NCBI RefSeq assembly: GCF_000374445.1
Contig: NZ_KB894426.1
Span: 62,001-126,000, forward strand
DNA from: Actinokineospora enzanensis DSM 44649
GTDB taxonomy: Bacteria; Actinomycetota; Actinomycetes; Mycobacteriales; Pseudonocardiaceae
Direction: 5' to 3'
Length of the DNA: 64,000 nucleotides
Below, piece after piece: positions 63,409 through 64,000 of the stretch (position 1 is its first letter; each line of letters begins with the position of its first letter). Under the pieces are notes generated by a model, which was not told the origin of the DNA, searched no databases, and saw nothing but the letters and a program-made list of their open reading frames with translations. The translations under genes and the position numbers were made by a program.

Positions 63409-63851
63409 GGGGTCACGTCCATCGGTGACCCGCCGCCCCAGACGTGGAGCTGTTCCGAACCGAACGTCCTGCGCTGGTGGGGTTCCATGCCCAGCGTGCC
63501 GTCCACGCCCGCCCACACCCTCACCCGTGCACGGCCGTCGGTGAGCGTGCCGATGACCGCCACGTGTGCCGATTCGTCGTTGTCCGGCCGCCACACGGAC
63601 ACCACGCAGTCCACCAAGGTGTCGGACCACTCGACGAGATCTCCCACGGTGTCGATCAACCGGCCCCCGTGCAACTGCACACTGATGTGGGTATCGTCGC
63701 CGGATGCGTACCCGGAGACACACAGGTAGGCCGGAACGGGCAGGTCCGCGAACACCACCAGGTGCTCACGAAGAGAGTCCATGATGGACAGATAGTCGGG
63801 GATGTCCACGAGCGCCGTGGGACTGCCGTACACGAGGGTAGTGGTGTTCAT
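63405..63851 (-). CDS. Element protein of unknown function
   Basis: A 148-residue soluble protein: YLSIMDSLREHLVVFADL, AYLCVSGYASGDDTHISVQLHGG and DCVVSVWRPDNDESAHVAVIGTLTDGRARVRVWAGVDG. The repeated beta strands suggest a small beta-rich fold; no family is recognised. It is coupled by 4-bp overlaps at both ends, to rep and to the next upstream ORF. Such small genes upstream of rep are common in these elements. Confidence 0.65.
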   Translation of the reverse strand: MNTTTLVYGSPTALVDIPDYLSIMDSLREHLVVFADLPVPAYLCVSGYASGDDTHISVQLHGGRLIDTVGDLVEWSDTLVDCVVSVWRPDNDESAHVAVIGTLTDGRARVRVWAGVDGTLGMEPHQRRTFGSEQLHVWGGGSPMDVTP

Positions 63852-64000
63852 GCTGCTGTTCCTCCGGAGGTGAAGTCGTCTGTGTCGGGGAACGGGACGA
63901 TCACGGCAGACCCGCCGGTGATCTCGTTCCGTAGTTCGATCAGGTTCGTGTCGGTGACCAGGAACGCCCTCGCTCGCACGGGTTCGCGTTGGCCGTCGTG
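63848..64000 (-). CDS. C-terminal end of an element gene, cut by the window edge
   Basis: An open frame enters from the right edge and ends at 63848, overlapping the next start as ATGA. The visible end reads LVTDTNLIELRNEITGGSAV, then a short hydrophilic tail (DTDDFTSGGTAA). A strong ribosome site (GGAGGA) for the next gene lies inside it. There is too little sequence to name a product. Confidence 0.5.
   Translation of the reverse strand, partial: HDGQREPVRARAFLVTDTNLIELRNEITGGSAVIVPFPDTDDFTSGGTAA

Larger units (their letters stand above)
60252..64000. mobile_element. End of an actinomycete integrative element (pSAM2 type)
   Basis: Integrase, small excisionase, RepSA-like rolling-circle initiator and further coupled ORFs occur in this order on the minus strand, as in pSAM2-type elements. 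The left border should lie in 59842-60251; the right part, with transfer genes, is beyond the window. No tRNA gene is visible at the left end. Confidence 0.8.

Overview
The window is chromosomal DNA from a high-GC actinomycete. Signs of this are GTG starts, many 4-bp ATGA/GTGA gene overlaps, an F420-dependent oxidoreductase, a geosmin synthase, FixH/YtkA-like secreted proteins, a pSAM2-type integrative element and TTGTCCACA DnaA boxes. The gene content fits the Pseudonocardiales, but I cannot name a genus from the sequence alone. Annotation is by reading protein motifs; no database search was run.

Layout. 1-3631: a light-signalling module with a bacteriophytochrome (cut by the window edge) divergent from a GAF-PP2C phosphatase and an Rcp1-like response regulator. 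3826-14581: a DUF2306 membrane protein, a secreted M6 (immune inhibitor A-type) protease, an NTF2-like protein, a protein made only of sigma region 4, an Rsm22-like methyltransferase, a chemoreceptor, and a four-gene operon of His-rich secreted and membrane proteins that suggests metal handling. 14582-17649: a small membrane protein and an amidohydrolase, flanked on both sides by DnaA boxes (six exact TTGTCCACA in 2.4 kb). 17650-29564: an O-methyltransferase and a surface-glycan or lipid region. That region has an epimerase, GT2 glycosyltransferase and ATP-grasp operon, a flippase-like protein, two BioF2/FemAB-like acyltransferases, and two short proteins that resemble pieces of PaaK/CapK-like adenylating enzymes. 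29766-36766: geosmin synthase, an MFS transporter, an FAD monooxygenase, a STAS protein, a VOC protein, and an ArsR-SRPBCC pair.

36864-38579 holds the most striking feature: a Ro60/Rsr (TROVE) gene. Just upstream on the same strand is a circularly permuted tRNA-like sequence (T-arm, acceptor stem with an encoded CCA, then D-arm). It is closed by a helix between its two ends, as expected for a bacterial Y RNA. 39191-45908: SRPBCC and HTH genes, a hisG without its usual neighbours, a [3Fe-4S] ferredoxin with a P450, a 30-residue ORF, and malQ. 46231-59841: a STAND NTPase with TPRs, an SRPBCC-MarR pair with a visible operator, an SDR/DUF2867 protein, a second STAS protein, a CaCA-type exchanger, CYTH-CHAD and YbdK-type enzymes, a DUF5709 protein, an F420 oxidoreductase, a ClpX-zinc-finger/HTH protein with a paired-dyad promoter, TetR and DUF3703.

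60252-64000 is one end of an actinomycete integrative element (integrase, excisionase, RepSA-like initiator, two further coupled ORFs). It continues past the right edge.
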